Assembly (NCBI RefSeq): GCF_050749805.1
Contig: NZ_CP192738.1
Location: 2,046,001 to 2,110,000, forward strand
Length of the DNA stretch: 64,000 bases
Origin: Hahella sp018986435
GTDB taxonomy: Bacteria > Pseudomonadota > Gammaproteobacteria > Pseudomonadales > Oleiphilaceae
Direction of reading: 5' to 3'
The translations under genes were made by a program, and so were the position numbers. The notes under the pieces were generated by a model, which had not been told where the DNA came from, did not search any database, and was given only the letters and a program-made list of their open reading frames with translations. Positions 34,005-43,122 of the stretch are shown here, piece by piece. How positions within the stretch are numbered: position 1 is the first letter of the stretch; each line of letters starts with the position of its first letter.

Positions 34005-36209
34005 ATGGACTGGAGCTGCAGCGTGATCACCGTATCTCCTCAAATTCCCAACTATGAAATGCTTGATGAAGTCGCTGAAGGCGGAATGGCCAAAGTGTTT
34101 AAGGCCAGACAGCTTCTCGCGGACCGCATCGTCGCCATCAAGATTATTTCTCCGGCTATCTGTCTCAACAAAGAGTTTCGTCAACGGTTTATTCAGGAAG
34201 CGCAAATCACCGCCAAGCTGAATCACCCGAATATCATCCAGATATACGACATTGCGCCTTTTGAAGACACGTTCTTTATTTCCATGGAGTTCATGGAAGG
34301 CGGCTCGCTGACGGAGCGTATCCGTTCCGGTCGCCTGACCAGAGAAGAGTCGACGCGCATTATTCTGCAGTTGGCGGAGGCCATGAATTACGCCCACAAG
34401 CTGGGCTATATTCATCGCGACATCAAGCCGGGCAATATTTTGTTTCGCGCGGATGATACGCCAGTGCTGTCGGACTACGGCATCGCCAAATCCCTGTATC
34501 ATCGCGGCGATCTCACTACGACAGGCTCGATACTGGGCTCGCCTCCTTATATGAGCCCCGAGCAGGCCATGGGACGACAGCTTGATCATCGCGCCGACTG
34601 GTACAGTCTGGGCATCGTGTTCTATCAGATGCTGACGGGGGCCGTACCGTTCGAGGCCACCGATCCGATCAGTCTGGGCATCAAGCACAAACAGGAACCG
34701 CCGCCGCCGTTGCCGTTGCATCTGCGCATGTATCAGCAGTTGATGGACTTGCTGCTGGCGAAGGAGCCAGAGCGCCGATTGTCGTCATTGGACGAGTTTC
34801 GCGCCCACCTGGAAGCGATTAAAAACGTCCCGGTGGATACGGAAGCAACCTGTCTGTTTACCGTCGAATCGTTAAAAACGGCTCATGGCGAAACAGTTGC
34901 GCAGGAGAGTCCTACCTCCACTCGCAGAACTGAGCGGGGCGGCTCTGTGTCTTCCGGTGTCTGGCGCGCGTTAGGCGTTGCCTTGATGATTGCTGCGGTA
35001 GTGGGATATGGGGCGTATAAAAATATGACCCGGCCCGCGCCGACCTTTCCTTTTGTGGTGGTGACGGAGCCGGTAGGGGCGACAGTGACGTTCGCCGGCG
35101 AGGAGAGCGCCTATACGCCGGGCGCTTCGCTCCCTGAGGGTGATTACGAAGTTGAGGTGACAGCTAAAGGATTCTGGCCGAAAACCTTTATGTTGAATCA
35201 CAGCGCCGACCACCGTTCGCATTATGTTTCGCTGAAGCCGGCTAAGACCGCCTTCACGGTGGATGTGACGCCTGTGGACGCGAAAATTCGTATTCTCAAT
35301 ATTCAGCCCAAGTACGAAGAGGGCATTCCGCTGGACCCAGGCCGCTATTTGCTGGAAGTCAGCGCGCCTGGGTATGAGAAGCTGACCCGGTGGACGGAAA
35401 TCAGTGGAGAGCAGTTTACCGAACAGGTGTTTTTGGTTGAGAAGGATGCGCTGGAATCTCTGAACATCGCCTTTGTCGATATTCCTGGCGGCAAGTACCG
35501 CATGGGCTTTGATGACGGTGGCGTATTATGGGGCGGCAATCCGGGGCAGGAAGTGACGCTGACGCCGTTCAAGATCATGGCCTATGAAGTGACCTTTGAG
35601 CAGTGGGACGCCTGCGTCGCCGATGGCGGGTGCACGAATAAAGCGGATGATCGCGGATGGGGCCGGGGACGTAATCCGGTGATCAGCGTGAGCTGGAATG
35701 ACGCGGAAGAATTCGCCGTCTGGCTGACCGCCAAAACCGGCAGAAGCTTTCAGTTACCCACGGAAGCGCAGTGGGAGTACGCTGCGCGCGCAGGCAGTCG
35801 CAAGCGTTTCTCCTGGGGGGATCAGGTTGGACATAAATTCGCCAATTACGGTAAGGACGATTGTTGCGGCGGCTTGGTGAGCGGCGCCGATAAATGGCAG
35901 TTCACTTCGCCAGTTGGCTCATTCCCCGCTAACGAATGGGGCGTGTATGATATGCATGGCAATGTGTGGGAGTGGGTGCAGGATTGTTGGAGTGAGTCCA
36001 TGAAAGGCGTTCCAGCGGATGGCTCCGCGCGCACGGCGGGAGACTGCCGACGCCGCGTTCTGCGTGGCGGCTCCTGGTACAGTCCGCCTAAGTCGATGCA
36101 GTTGGTCAGTCGCGACGCCAATGGCGTTGATGTCCGCTATCAAGTGAACGGGTTCCGATTGGTGGAGACGCCGATCCAGGCTCCCGCCGCAGGGGCGGCC
36201 CCTCAGTAG
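34005..36209 (+). CDS. Transmembrane Ser/Thr kinase fused to PEGA and FGE/SUMF1-like domains
   Basis: 734 residues. The kinase (about 15-275) has DEVAEGGMAKVFKA (P-loop), VAIKII (ATP Lys), HRDIKPGNILF (catalytic loop), SDYGIAKS (DYG in place of DFG) and GSPPYMSPEQ. A single membrane helix lies near 320-340. Two PEGA-like beta repeats follow (about 345-480, EPVGATVTF, LPEGDYEVEVTAKGFW, LDPGRYLLEVSAPGYE). The end (about 487-725) is an FGE-sulfatase/SUMF1-type lectin-like domain: IPGGKYRMGFDDGG, AYEVTFEQWDACV, QLPTEAQWEYAARAG, GVYDMHGNVWEWVQD and RRVLRGGSWYS. The cysteines of true formylglycine-generating enzymes after GGSW are absent, so it likely binds ligand rather than makes formylglycine. 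Cytoplasmic phosphorylation would be tied to sensing in the periplasm. Confidence 0.9.
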   Translation: MDWSCSVITVSPQIPNYEMLDEVAEGGMAKVFKARQLLADRIVAIKIISPAICLNKEFRQRFIQEAQITAKLNHPNIIQIYDIAPFEDTFFISMEFMEGGSLTERIRSGRLTREESTRIILQLAEAMNYAHKLGYIHRDIKPGNILFRADDTPVLSDYGIAKSLYHRGDLTTTGSILGSPPYMSPEQAMGRQLDHRADWYSLGIVFYQMLTGAVPFEATDPISLGIKHKQEPPPPLPLHLRMYQQLMDLLLAKEPERRLSSLDEFRAHLEAIKNVPVDTEATCLFTVESLKTAHGETVAQESPTSTRRTERGGSVSSGVWRALGVALMIAAVVGYGAYKNMTRPAPTFPFVVVTEPVGATVTFAGEESAYTPGASLPEGDYEVEVTAKGFWPKTFMLNHSADHRSHYVSLKPAKTAFTVDVTPVDAKIRILNIQPKYEEGIPLDPGRYLLEVSAPGYEKLTRWTEISGEQFTEQVFLVEKDALESLNIAFVDIPGGKYRMGFDDGGVLWGGNPGQEVTLTPFKIMAYEVTFEQWDACVADGGCTNKADDRGWGRGRNPVISVSWNDAEEFAVWLTAKTGRSFQLPTEAQWEYAARAGSRKRFSWGDQVGHKFANYGKDDCCGGLVSGADKWQFTSPVGSFPANEWGVYDMHGNVWEWVQDCWSESMKGVPADGSARTAGDCRRRVLRGGSWYSPPKSMQLVSRDANGVDVRYQVNGFRLVETPIQAPAAGAAPQ

Positions 36210-36291
36210 AGGAGGCCATTCTCGGGTTGCGTTGGTCAGCCAGGGCGGTACTCTAGCCGATCATAAATAAAGTTATGACCGGAGTTTATCG

Positions 36292-36966
36292 ATGCCACCT
36301 GAGATATCCCTACTGCTCGCCGTTCTGCTTTACATGCCTCTACACCTGACCTTGATGGCTGTGTGCGCGAGAGCGTTTGGCGTCAAAGTCAGGGAGATCA
36401 GTATCGGTTCCGGGCCTCTCCTGCTGCAGACGGGCATTGTCAGCATTCGAGCAATTCTTCTCGCGGGCTACGTCAAACTCAAAGATTCGCGAGAAGAGCG
36501 AGATGAGAGGGGCGATGTTAAACCGGCGCCTGACGCCTACGACTGCCAGCCAGCCTGGATCAGAGCGGTCATCCCGCTTTCTGGATGCTTCTTTGTGCTG
36601 GCTTTCGCATTGGGTGTTTACGAGGACGGCTGGCGTAGTTTCGGCGCCGCCTTCGTAGAGATTTTTCTGGGGGCGTTTAGTCCCCTGTCCGTTGCACAGG
36701 AATATTTACGCGAAGGCGCCGTATTCGCCGCCAACAATAACTTCATTCTGCTATTCGCCCTGGTGGCGACCAAGCTATCCGCATGCAATCTATTGCCGCT
36801 GCCTCATATGAACGGCGGACAGGCGTTGATGGCGTTGCGCCAGCCGCGTCAAACGGAAGCTCAGCCGAAATGGATGCTCTGGCTGATCCTGCCGGGACTG
36901 CTGTTGCCGTTGAGTTGGATTGGAGCCTACGCCGTCTTTATCTGGCGTGCGTTCACTGGCGGTTGA
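36292..36966 (+). CDS. M50 (site-2 protease)-like membrane protein without catalytic residues
   Basis: 224 residues with four or five membrane segments. AFGVKVREISIGSGPLL (about 30-46) lines up with the conserved ARLFGVKVxxFSIGFGP segment after the HExxH helix of M50 proteases. At the place of HExxH it reads HLTLM, so the catalytic Glu and second His are missing. The second motif, NLLPLPHMNGGQAL (about 165-178), replaces the metal-binding Asp of NxxPxPxLDGG by Asn. It is thus likely an inactive pseudoprotease that may bind membrane proteins or lipids. It follows the kinase gene by 82 bp on the same strand and may be in its operon. Confidence 0.75.
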   Translation: MPPEISLLLAVLLYMPLHLTLMAVCARAFGVKVREISIGSGPLLLQTGIVSIRAILLAGYVKLKDSREERDERGDVKPAPDAYDCQPAWIRAVIPLSGCFFVLAFALGVYEDGWRSFGAAFVEIFLGAFSPLSVAQEYLREGAVFAANNNFILLFALVATKLSACNLLPLPHMNGGQALMALRQPRQTEAQPKWMLWLILPGLLLPLSWIGAYAVFIWRAFTGG

Positions 36967-36993
36967 ATTCACACGGCCAGCTTGCATGGCCTG

Positions 36994-37821
36994 TTAGTGG
37001 GAGAGTGTATAGGCGGAGACTTCCCGCACGATGGTTTCGATATCGCAGGCATAGAAACCGGAGCTGTTAAAGCCGTTAATTTCTAATACATAAAGCTCTC
37101 CGGCGCAGACCGCAACGTCCATGACGAATACGGGAGCTGGACTCCATGTGGCCGCCATTGCTTCCGTAAATCTGATTACCGCCTCAGGCGCGCCAGCCGA
37201 GACCTGCATCCTACCGTCAGCGCGATAATGGCTGGCTGTGACGACTTTTCCTGCGACGATAAACAAACGCCACTCATGTTCAATGTCTTTGGGTTTCGCC
37301 GCTACCATAGGCAACGACAAATCCACCGTGAAGCCGCCGGGTCTGAGTTTATCCGCCCACTCCTTGAAGGCTTTGAAGGTGGTGATCGCTCCTGCAAACT
37401 CTTTTAAATCGCCATCCGGTCGGATGAAAAAGACTTCCTCGTCGTCAGCGCCGCTTTGCGCGAACTGTTCCATGGTCAGAATCCGGGCGTCTGCGTTTAA
37501 CAGGCGGTCGCCATAGTGGCGAAGAGCTTCGGAGAACAAAAACTGGCGCTCATCGAAGTAAGCGCAGGGGCTCCATCTGCCGGAGCGATGCGTGTGCGTG
37601 ATGAAGTTGGAAGAGCCATAGAAAATAGCCGGTCTGTCATTCGGTATATCAGGCAGGTCCGTCGCGAACGGAATGACCCGGGTCATAGCGCAGTCATAGC
37701 CCAGCCCGCGGCAGGAGGATTCTATCTTCGCTGCGTCATCGCTGTCGCCAAGGTTGCTTTGCACGACCCAGAGCAGGTTCGCGGACGTGTTTGATGTGCT
37801 CTTAGACGGTTGTTCACTCAT
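36994..37821 (-). CDS. ATP-grasp domain protein (DUF4343-like)
   Basis: 275 residues, cytoplasmic. The C-terminal part has ATP-grasp features: IEHEWRLFIVAGKVVTASHY (about 180-199) and VFVMDVAVCAGELYVLEING (about 230-249), with the acidic and Asn residues that bind magnesium-ATP. FIRPDGDLKEFAGAI (about 128) matches the group of ATP-grasp proteins annotated DUF4343. ATP-grasp enzymes join a carboxylate to an amine or thiol; the substrates here are unknown. It converges on the pseudoprotease gene, with 27 bp between the stops. Confidence 0.75.
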   Translation of the reverse strand: MSEQPSKSTSNTSANLLWVVQSNLGDSDDAAKIESSCRGLGYDCAMTRVIPFATDLPDIPNDRPAIFYGSSNFITHTHRSGRWSPCAYFDERQFLFSEALRHYGDRLLNADARILTMEQFAQSGADDEEVFFIRPDGDLKEFAGAITTFKAFKEWADKLRPGGFTVDLSLPMVAAKPKDIEHEWRLFIVAGKVVTASHYRADGRMQVSAGAPEAVIRFTEAMAATWSPAPVFVMDVAVCAGELYVLEINGFNSSGFYACDIETIVREVSAYTLSH

Positions 37822-38121
37822 GATTTGATAGACGACCCGTGTGAATAAACTGACTTATGACTGACGTATGAATAGACTTATAAATAAAGTGGCGCATGAA
37901 ACAAATAGAGACGTAACTCATCGCCTGCGCCATTGAAGATCGTCCGGCATGCTTATATACTCGCTTAAGAACTTAGGTTTTGACGTTTTCTGGAGCTGAT
38001 TTATGCGCATGCCCCGTGAAAGATAAACTGAAGCATCCTGCTTCCGCCAGCTGAGTTATTCTTGTTTCCCCTGATTTCAGGGCCTCGCCTAATTAATTGA
38101 TCTAGCTTTAACTTTCGCGTT
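37822..38121. other. Intergenic stretch, promoter side of the ATP-grasp gene
   Basis: 300 bp with no supported gene. The only structure is a small CCCTGA/TCAGGG hairpin at 38069-38082 close to the end of the next minus-strand gene. Confidence 0.4.
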
Positions 38122-38997
38122 TCAGTCCAGAAACAGCGTCCATCTTTTTCTCGCCAGTTTGATCAACGCCTTCATATAAACCGCTGTTTCCAGCACTTTG
38201 CGGCATTCCATTTCGATAAAACCGACCTGAGCTTTTTCGAACCTGTCATAGTCGCCAGTCTCAATGGATATTTTCATGTAACGGTCGCTGTACAGGTCGT
38301 TGCAGGACTTAATGCAGTACTTGTCATGAGCGATGAACTGCATGGCCGCTGGCTTCAGATGTTTGGGCAGACTTTCCAGATTGCAGGAATCCATGAGGCC
38401 TTCTGAGGTGGAAAGATAGTACTGATAGGGCAGCCCTTTGTGCTTTTTGCTGGCGTCGCGTTGATATTGCGGTAGTTCGTTGCGGAAGGCTTCGAACTGG
38501 GAGCGAATGTGGCGCACATAGTTATCGAAAGGCGTTTGCAAATAACCGTTCATCAGCGCGCGTTTGCTGTCGATGTTGAGATCTTCTGACGGCCGCGTCA
38601 GGCCTAGCGGCAGCCAGCGTCGCCAGCGACTGACCTGTAACTTGCGGGCGATGGCTTTTACGGCTTCATCGATTTCCTTGCGGGTGGACAACATCAGGCC
38701 GAAGTCTTCGAACAGCATTTCCACCAATGCGTCCATTTGCGCCAGCGCCTGTTGCTGCGCATTGATCAAGGTCAGGTAATAGCGGGCGGCGGGAATCAGA
38801 ATCTGAATAAGGATGGCGCCGAGCACCACGGCGACGATGCGTGGATCAATGGCGGCGATCCAGCTTTTGCCGGCTTCCGGGTGCAGGATATCCTGCAGCG
38901 GTGAACTGAAAATGCTGACGATCATAGCGATCAGCACGATGCTTAGCGCAATCCAGACGAAAAAAGAAACGCGTAGAAATCCCCAGGTCCACGGCAT
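38122..38997 (-). CDS. Hypothetical membrane protein with cytoplasmic domain (291 aa)
   Basis: The family is not recognised. Two membrane segments lie at the start (about 9-32, VSFFVWIALSIVLIAMIVSI, and 52-72, IVAVVLGAILIQILIPAARY), followed by about 215 mainly helical, charged residues (INAQQQALAQMDALVEMLFE). The second half contains several Cys and Tyr residues (HDKYCIKSCNDLYSDRYMKI) and could be a ligand-binding helical bundle. The C-terminal basic region is ALIKLARKRWTLFLD. The gene stands alone; the 108-bp gap to the histidine kinase gene upstream has a possible half-site of the exopolysaccharide motif. Confidence 0.65.
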   Translation of the reverse strand: MPWTWGFLRVSFFVWIALSIVLIAMIVSIFSSPLQDILHPEAGKSWIAAIDPRIVAVVLGAILIQILIPAARYYLTLINAQQQALAQMDALVEMLFEDFGLMLSTRKEIDEAVKAIARKLQVSRWRRWLPLGLTRPSEDLNIDSKRALMNGYLQTPFDNYVRHIRSQFEAFRNELPQYQRDASKKHKGLPYQYYLSTSEGLMDSCNLESLPKHLKPAAMQFIAHDKYCIKSCNDLYSDRYMKISIETGDYDRFEKAQVGFIEMECRKVLETAVYMKALIKLARKRWTLFLD

Positions 38998-39105
38998 GCG
39001 GCCTATCCTTCGATATTGGGCTGATAAAAGGGAAATATTAGAAAATTAAAGCATTTGAAAGTCAAAGAAAGGTCGTTTCAGCAAGAATATTACGAGATTT
39101 TCACC

Positions 39106-41802
39106 CTAGGAGGACGCTTGGGCTTCCCACACCGCGCCGTTAGTTAAGGCGTGCAGGCGAAAGTAAAAGGTGGCTCCGCAGTTAGGTTCGGAATGGTAGC
39201 CGATCTGGCCGTGGTGACGCTGGACGATTTCTCTGGAAATGCTCAATCCCAGGCCGGTGCCGCCTTTGAGGCGGGTGTCGGAACTGTCCGCCTGGGCGAA
39301 CTTCTGGAAGATTTTATTGCGGAACTCCGGCGGCACTCCCGGTCCCTGGTCTTGCACGGAGACTTCCCAATAGTGGGCGTGAGTATTCAATGTCAGCGAC
39401 ACGGCTTCGTCGGCGGGTGAGAATTTGACGGCGTTGGAGATCAGGTTATCCAGTACTTGCCGCAAACGATCCCGGTCTGCTTTCACCAGCGCGGGCGATG
39501 CGGGCGGTTCAAAGGCGAGGGTGACGGAGGCTTTTTCCGCGAGCTGCTGATTGGCGCTTAAGGCCTCATCGATAAGGTCTCTTAGGTCCAGACGTTCAAA
39601 ACTGAACTCCAGACCGCCGGACTCTATTTTCTGAATATCAAGCAGGTCATTGATCAGGCGCAGCAAGCGTTCACAGTTGCTGTAGGCGATGTGCAGCATT
39701 TGTTTAGCCTGGTCCGGCAGCAGGCCGAGGCGGCCGGAATCCAGCAGCGCCAGTGAACCGTTGATGGCGGTTAACGGCGTGCGTAGTTCATGGGAAACCG
39801 TGGAAATAAACTCGTTTTTCAGGATATCCAGACGTTTGCGTTCGCTGATGTCGGCGATGAAACCGCTATAGCCATCCATTTTTCCGCTGGCGTCTTTGCT
39901 GCGCTGCAGATGGATTTCCACCCAGGGCGCCCGTTCCAGTTGCAGGGCGTTCAGGCGCAGCTCCAGAAACAGGCTGGACTCTTCCAGCCGGGCGATTTTC
40001 TGCAGCGCGTCCTTTAGCTTGTCGCAATCATCGGGGTGAAAGTAGTGAAACATTTCACGGCCGACGGCGTCGTCAGGATTTTCCCCGGTCAGGCCGCTCC
40101 AGGCGGGGTTGAGCACTCGCCATTGATAGGCTTTATCGGCCTGAAAGATCACCTGTTTTAACCCCGTGAATAATTCCTGATAACGGGTTTCCGCTTTGAC
40201 CAGTCGTTGTGATTGATCGATGACCTCTTTCTCTATCTTTACAGTATGCGCAGTCTCCAGCAGTAAAACCGCGGTGAGCAGACTGCCGAACAGGACGGCC
40301 AGTATCAATGCGATCCAGGGGGTGATGGACGCGTCCTGTTTGATGAATAAACGCGTCGGCGTTATGGATATTCGCCAGATCCTTCCGGAGATATCCATCT
40401 GCATGGTTTGCGTGAACATATCCTCCAAAGGATTGTCCGGCGCACTCTGGCGAGAGATGAACAGCGCCTCGGGTTGTTCGGGTTCGGTGATATCGAAGAT
40501 CTCGATATGAAACAGTTCAAGATTGATGTCTTGGGATAAACGATCAATCAGATTGCCGATCTGAACCGACCCTACGACAAATCCCATAATCCGGCGCTTC
40601 TGATCTGAGTTGGCGCTTTGCGGCGGACTGGAGTAAACCGGCGCAATACAGATGGCCCCTTTACCGTAGTTTCCTACCAGAGTGATCGGCGCGGTCAGCG
40701 TCAAGTCGCCCTTACGCATGGACTCCAGAATGGCGCTGCGGCGTATGGCGTTGGAATACAGGTCGAAGCCTTGCGCCGCGCGGGTGACTTCATTATTGGG
40801 CGTGACATACAACACCGGCACATAGAAATTGCGCTCCGAAGCGGGAATCTGCTGTTGGCCCAGGGTCTCGCGTATTTGATAGTCCTTCTCCAGCAACAAT
40901 GTCGCCCAATGCTCGAAATTAGAGCGACTGGCTTTATCAATATAGGGCGCCCAACCCAGACCGCTGATGTCGCGATGGAAGTTGCGAAACTGTGAGGCGT
41001 AACGCTCGAAGTCCTGCGGCACGATGACCTTGGAGCCCTCAAACAGCAGTGCGAGAGCGCTGACGGCATTGGTGATCCCCTGTATCTGGTTGAAGGTGGA
41101 CCAGCGTAGTTGCACGCCCTGCTGGCGCACGTCTTCTTTAATCTGTTTTTGGTCCGCCTGCACCAGATAATAATGAGAAATCACCGCGAGAGTGAAAGAC
41201 GCCAGCCCTGGCAACGTCACCAGCAATCGCCGCTTCAGCGTGCTGTTTTCCTTTTGCAGCCATAGCAGCAGAATTGGGGCGAAGATCAGGACGCCGAAGG
41301 TGTCGCCAAACCACCACGCCAGCCAGTGAGCGCCTGCGTCCTGGATGTGTATGACGCCCAGGCTGGCCATCAGACCAATGCTGAGAGTTGCGCTGGTGAC
41401 GCAGGCCACCGGTCCGCCGAGTATGAGCAGGCGCGCCACATCCTGCTTTTTTTCCAGAGAGGGACTGAAGTCCGCGCGCATGCGAATCAGGGTGGCGCCG
41501 ATGACCGCCTCCAGCGGGGCGCCGATGGAAATGGCGAGCGCCAGTATGACCTTGCTGAAGGAGTCCGCCTGCTGCGATACCAGCTCCGCGGCGAAACTCG
41601 CCAGCCAGATGGCGGGCCAGATGCTGCGGCCATAATGGATCATGCCCGCCAATGCGATGCCTGCGGGTATCCATACCGGGCTGGCGTTGCTGCCGGGCAG
41701 TGACAATAGCAAACCGGCGCGGGCAGTGAGGAAATAGGCAATAGCCAGGGCGCACGCCGGAGCCAGAACGCTGAGCTGCGATGGCCACTGATGTTTCGCC
41801 AT
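39106..41802 (-). CDS. Orphan sensor histidine kinase: MASE1-CHASE-PAS-HisKA-HATPase
   Basis: 898 residues from the ATG at 41802 (AGGAGG lies 12 nt upstream; a TTG at 41814 directly abuts it). Residues about 10-205 are the multi-helix MASE1 sensor (GLLLSLPGSNASPVWIPAGI, WFGDTFGVLIFAPILLLW). About 225-500 is a periplasmic CHASE domain (GISGLGWAPYI-like ISGLGWAPYIDKA, GFDLYSNAIRRSAI) closed by a helix near 505-525. Then come PAS (TRYQELFTGLKQVIFQADKA), HisKA with phospho-His FISTVSHELRTPLTAINGSL, and HATPase boxes (DNLISNAVKFS, VQDQGPGVP, KGGTGLGLSI). It autophosphorylates in response to an unknown extracytoplasmic, possibly adenine- or peptide-like, ligand. No receiver or response regulator gene is adjacent. 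Confidence 0.93.
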   Translation of the reverse strand: MAKHQWPSQLSVLAPACALAIAYFLTARAGLLLSLPGSNASPVWIPAGIALAGMIHYGRSIWPAIWLASFAAELVSQQADSFSKVILALAISIGAPLEAVIGATLIRMRADFSPSLEKKQDVARLLILGGPVACVTSATLSIGLMASLGVIHIQDAGAHWLAWWFGDTFGVLIFAPILLLWLQKENSTLKRRLLVTLPGLASFTLAVISHYYLVQADQKQIKEDVRQQGVQLRWSTFNQIQGITNAVSALALLFEGSKVIVPQDFERYASQFRNFHRDISGLGWAPYIDKASRSNFEHWATLLLEKDYQIRETLGQQQIPASERNFYVPVLYVTPNNEVTRAAQGFDLYSNAIRRSAILESMRKGDLTLTAPITLVGNYGKGAICIAPVYSSPPQSANSDQKRRIMGFVVGSVQIGNLIDRLSQDINLELFHIEIFDITEPEQPEALFISRQSAPDNPLEDMFTQTMQMDISGRIWRISITPTRLFIKQDASITPWIALILAVLFGSLLTAVLLLETAHTVKIEKEVIDQSQRLVKAETRYQELFTGLKQVIFQADKAYQWRVLNPAWSGLTGENPDDAVGREMFHYFHPDDCDKLKDALQKIARLEESSLFLELRLNALQLERAPWVEIHLQRSKDASGKMDGYSGFIADISERKRLDILKNEFISTVSHELRTPLTAINGSLALLDSGRLGLLPDQAKQMLHIAYSNCERLLRLINDLLDIQKIESGGLEFSFERLDLRDLIDEALSANQQLAEKASVTLAFEPPASPALVKADRDRLRQVLDNLISNAVKFSPADEAVSLTLNTHAHYWEVSVQDQGPGVPPEFRNKIFQKFAQADSSDTRLKGGTGLGLSISREIVQRHHGQIGYHSEPNCGATFYFRLHALTNGAVWEAQASS

Positions 41803-42108
41803 AGGCGCAGGCAACCTCCTGTTGGGCTAAAAAATGATCAGCGTCAGATTGATTATAGACACAAGTTTGCGTCACGGCGGCCGGATATAACCCTGGGGCA
41901 TTTAACGCTTTGAAATCACTTACAGTTTTTTACATTTGTTTACCCTTGGGAACGGCTTCCTCGTGGGTTTGGCGGGTTGACTCCGGTATGATGCGCATGC
42001 CTTAGCAAAGGGTGACAGGTAGTTTCTTTTAGAAGTGTCAAACATTTAGCCGCAGGCGCTTTCCCCTCTTTTTCATATGGATTTCTTTTTGATGTGTCAG
42101 GGTGGTCA
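41803..42108. other. Divergent promoter region of histidine kinase and PEP-CTERM genes
   Basis: 306 bp, no gene. TTTACCCTTGGG and a run of T-rich DNA precede the PEP-CTERM gene. A TGGGGCATTTAACGC stretch near 41895 has GG and GC at RpoN spacing, but the -24 element is poor, so it is not called. Confidence 0.4.
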
Positions 42109-43035
42109 ATGATCTCAGTAAAACAGTTTTACGCAATCACACTTGTCGGTTTCAGTGCGGCTATTTCCGCTAACACTTACGCGACGCCGGTCAATCTCGG
42201 CGCGGCGGCGAACTACAACGGATTCTTCCATGGCGATTTCACGTCTTCCCCAAATGACAGTGAAGGCGCGTTGGCGGTGGGCGGTAACGCCAGCCTTACC
42301 GGTTATACGCTGAACTCTTTCCGCGAAAATGATGGACTGGCGATTGTCGTCGGCGGCGATTACAGCCATGTTGGCGGCGATATCCACGGCGACGCTCTGG
42401 TTGGCGGGCAATTCACCACCGCCAGCGCGGGCATTTTTGGAACGGTGAAGGATCATGCGGTATTGCCGATTAATTTCGACGCCGAATTCGCCAAGCTGAC
42501 GCAATTGTCAAAAGAGCTGTCTTTGGCGGATTCCCTTGGCGTGACTGAGCAGTGGGGCGCTTTGACTTTCAATGGCGATAGCTCTGGCGGTCAGCAGATC
42601 TTCAATATCAGCGAGAAGGACTTCGAATCGGTCTGGGGCTTCTTCGCCAAAGATATCGGCCAGCACCAGGAGCTGATCATCAACGTGGCGGGCGACGTCA
42701 TCGACATTGATCCCGCCGACTACAAAATCAAAGCCAGCGACTGGTCCTGGGTGGGTAATGAAACCAGCGTGATCTTCAACTTCTATGAAGCGACGCAGAT
42801 CAACCTGGCTGCTGGCTTCTATGGAACCATTCTGGCGCCGGGCGCGGATATCTTCGCTAACGGCGGTCATGTTGACGGTCAGGTGATTGCGCACTCCTGG
42901 CAAGGCGCCAACCAGCTGAACTGGCATCCTTATGAGCACAATGTGGAGCTGCCTGAGCCGGCGACCTTTGGCCTGATGTTGTCCGCGTTAGCGGTTGTAG
43001 GCGCTGGCGCACTGCGTCGCAAACCGCAGGCGTAA
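42109..43035 (+). CDS. Choice-of-anchor A domain protein with PEP-CTERM sorting signal
   Basis: 308 residues. The ATG at 42109 has GGGTGG about 4 nt upstream and starts a signal peptide (MISVKQFYAITLVGFSAAIS, cleavage near ATP). LGAAANYNGFFHGDFTSSPN and EGALAVGGNASLTGYTL are typical of the choice-of-anchor A domain (family knowledge), which runs to about 270 and includes GFYGTILAPGADIFANGG. The end is PEPATFGLMLSALAV, a hydrophobic helix and RRKPQA: a PEP-CTERM signal. Such proteins are cut by exosortase at the membrane and released to the cell surface or matrix, usually in exopolysaccharide producers. No exosortase gene is in the window. A strong bidirectional terminator follows. Confidence 0.92.
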   Translation: MISVKQFYAITLVGFSAAISANTYATPVNLGAAANYNGFFHGDFTSSPNDSEGALAVGGNASLTGYTLNSFRENDGLAIVVGGDYSHVGGDIHGDALVGGQFTTASAGIFGTVKDHAVLPINFDAEFAKLTQLSKELSLADSLGVTEQWGALTFNGDSSGGQQIFNISEKDFESVWGFFAKDIGQHQELIINVAGDVIDIDPADYKIKASDWSWVGNETSVIFNFYEATQINLAAGFYGTILAPGADIFANGGHVDGQVIAHSWQGANQLNWHPYEHNVELPEPATFGLMLSALAVVGAGALRRKPQA

Positions 43036-43078
43036 CCAGTAAAAACAGTCAGTGGCTGTGAATAAAATACGATGAGAG

Positions 43079-43103
43079 AAGGCCCCGAATTCGGGGCCTT
43101 TTT
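43079..43103. terminator. Bidirectional rho-independent terminator
   Basis: AAGGCCCCGA and TCGGGGCCTT pair around the centre, followed by T3 more on the plus strand and bounded by A-rich DNA on the other side. It separates the PEP-CTERM gene from the converging DUF4340 gene. Confidence 0.85.
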
Positions 43104-43122
43104 CATGGTAGCAGCTTGCTGA

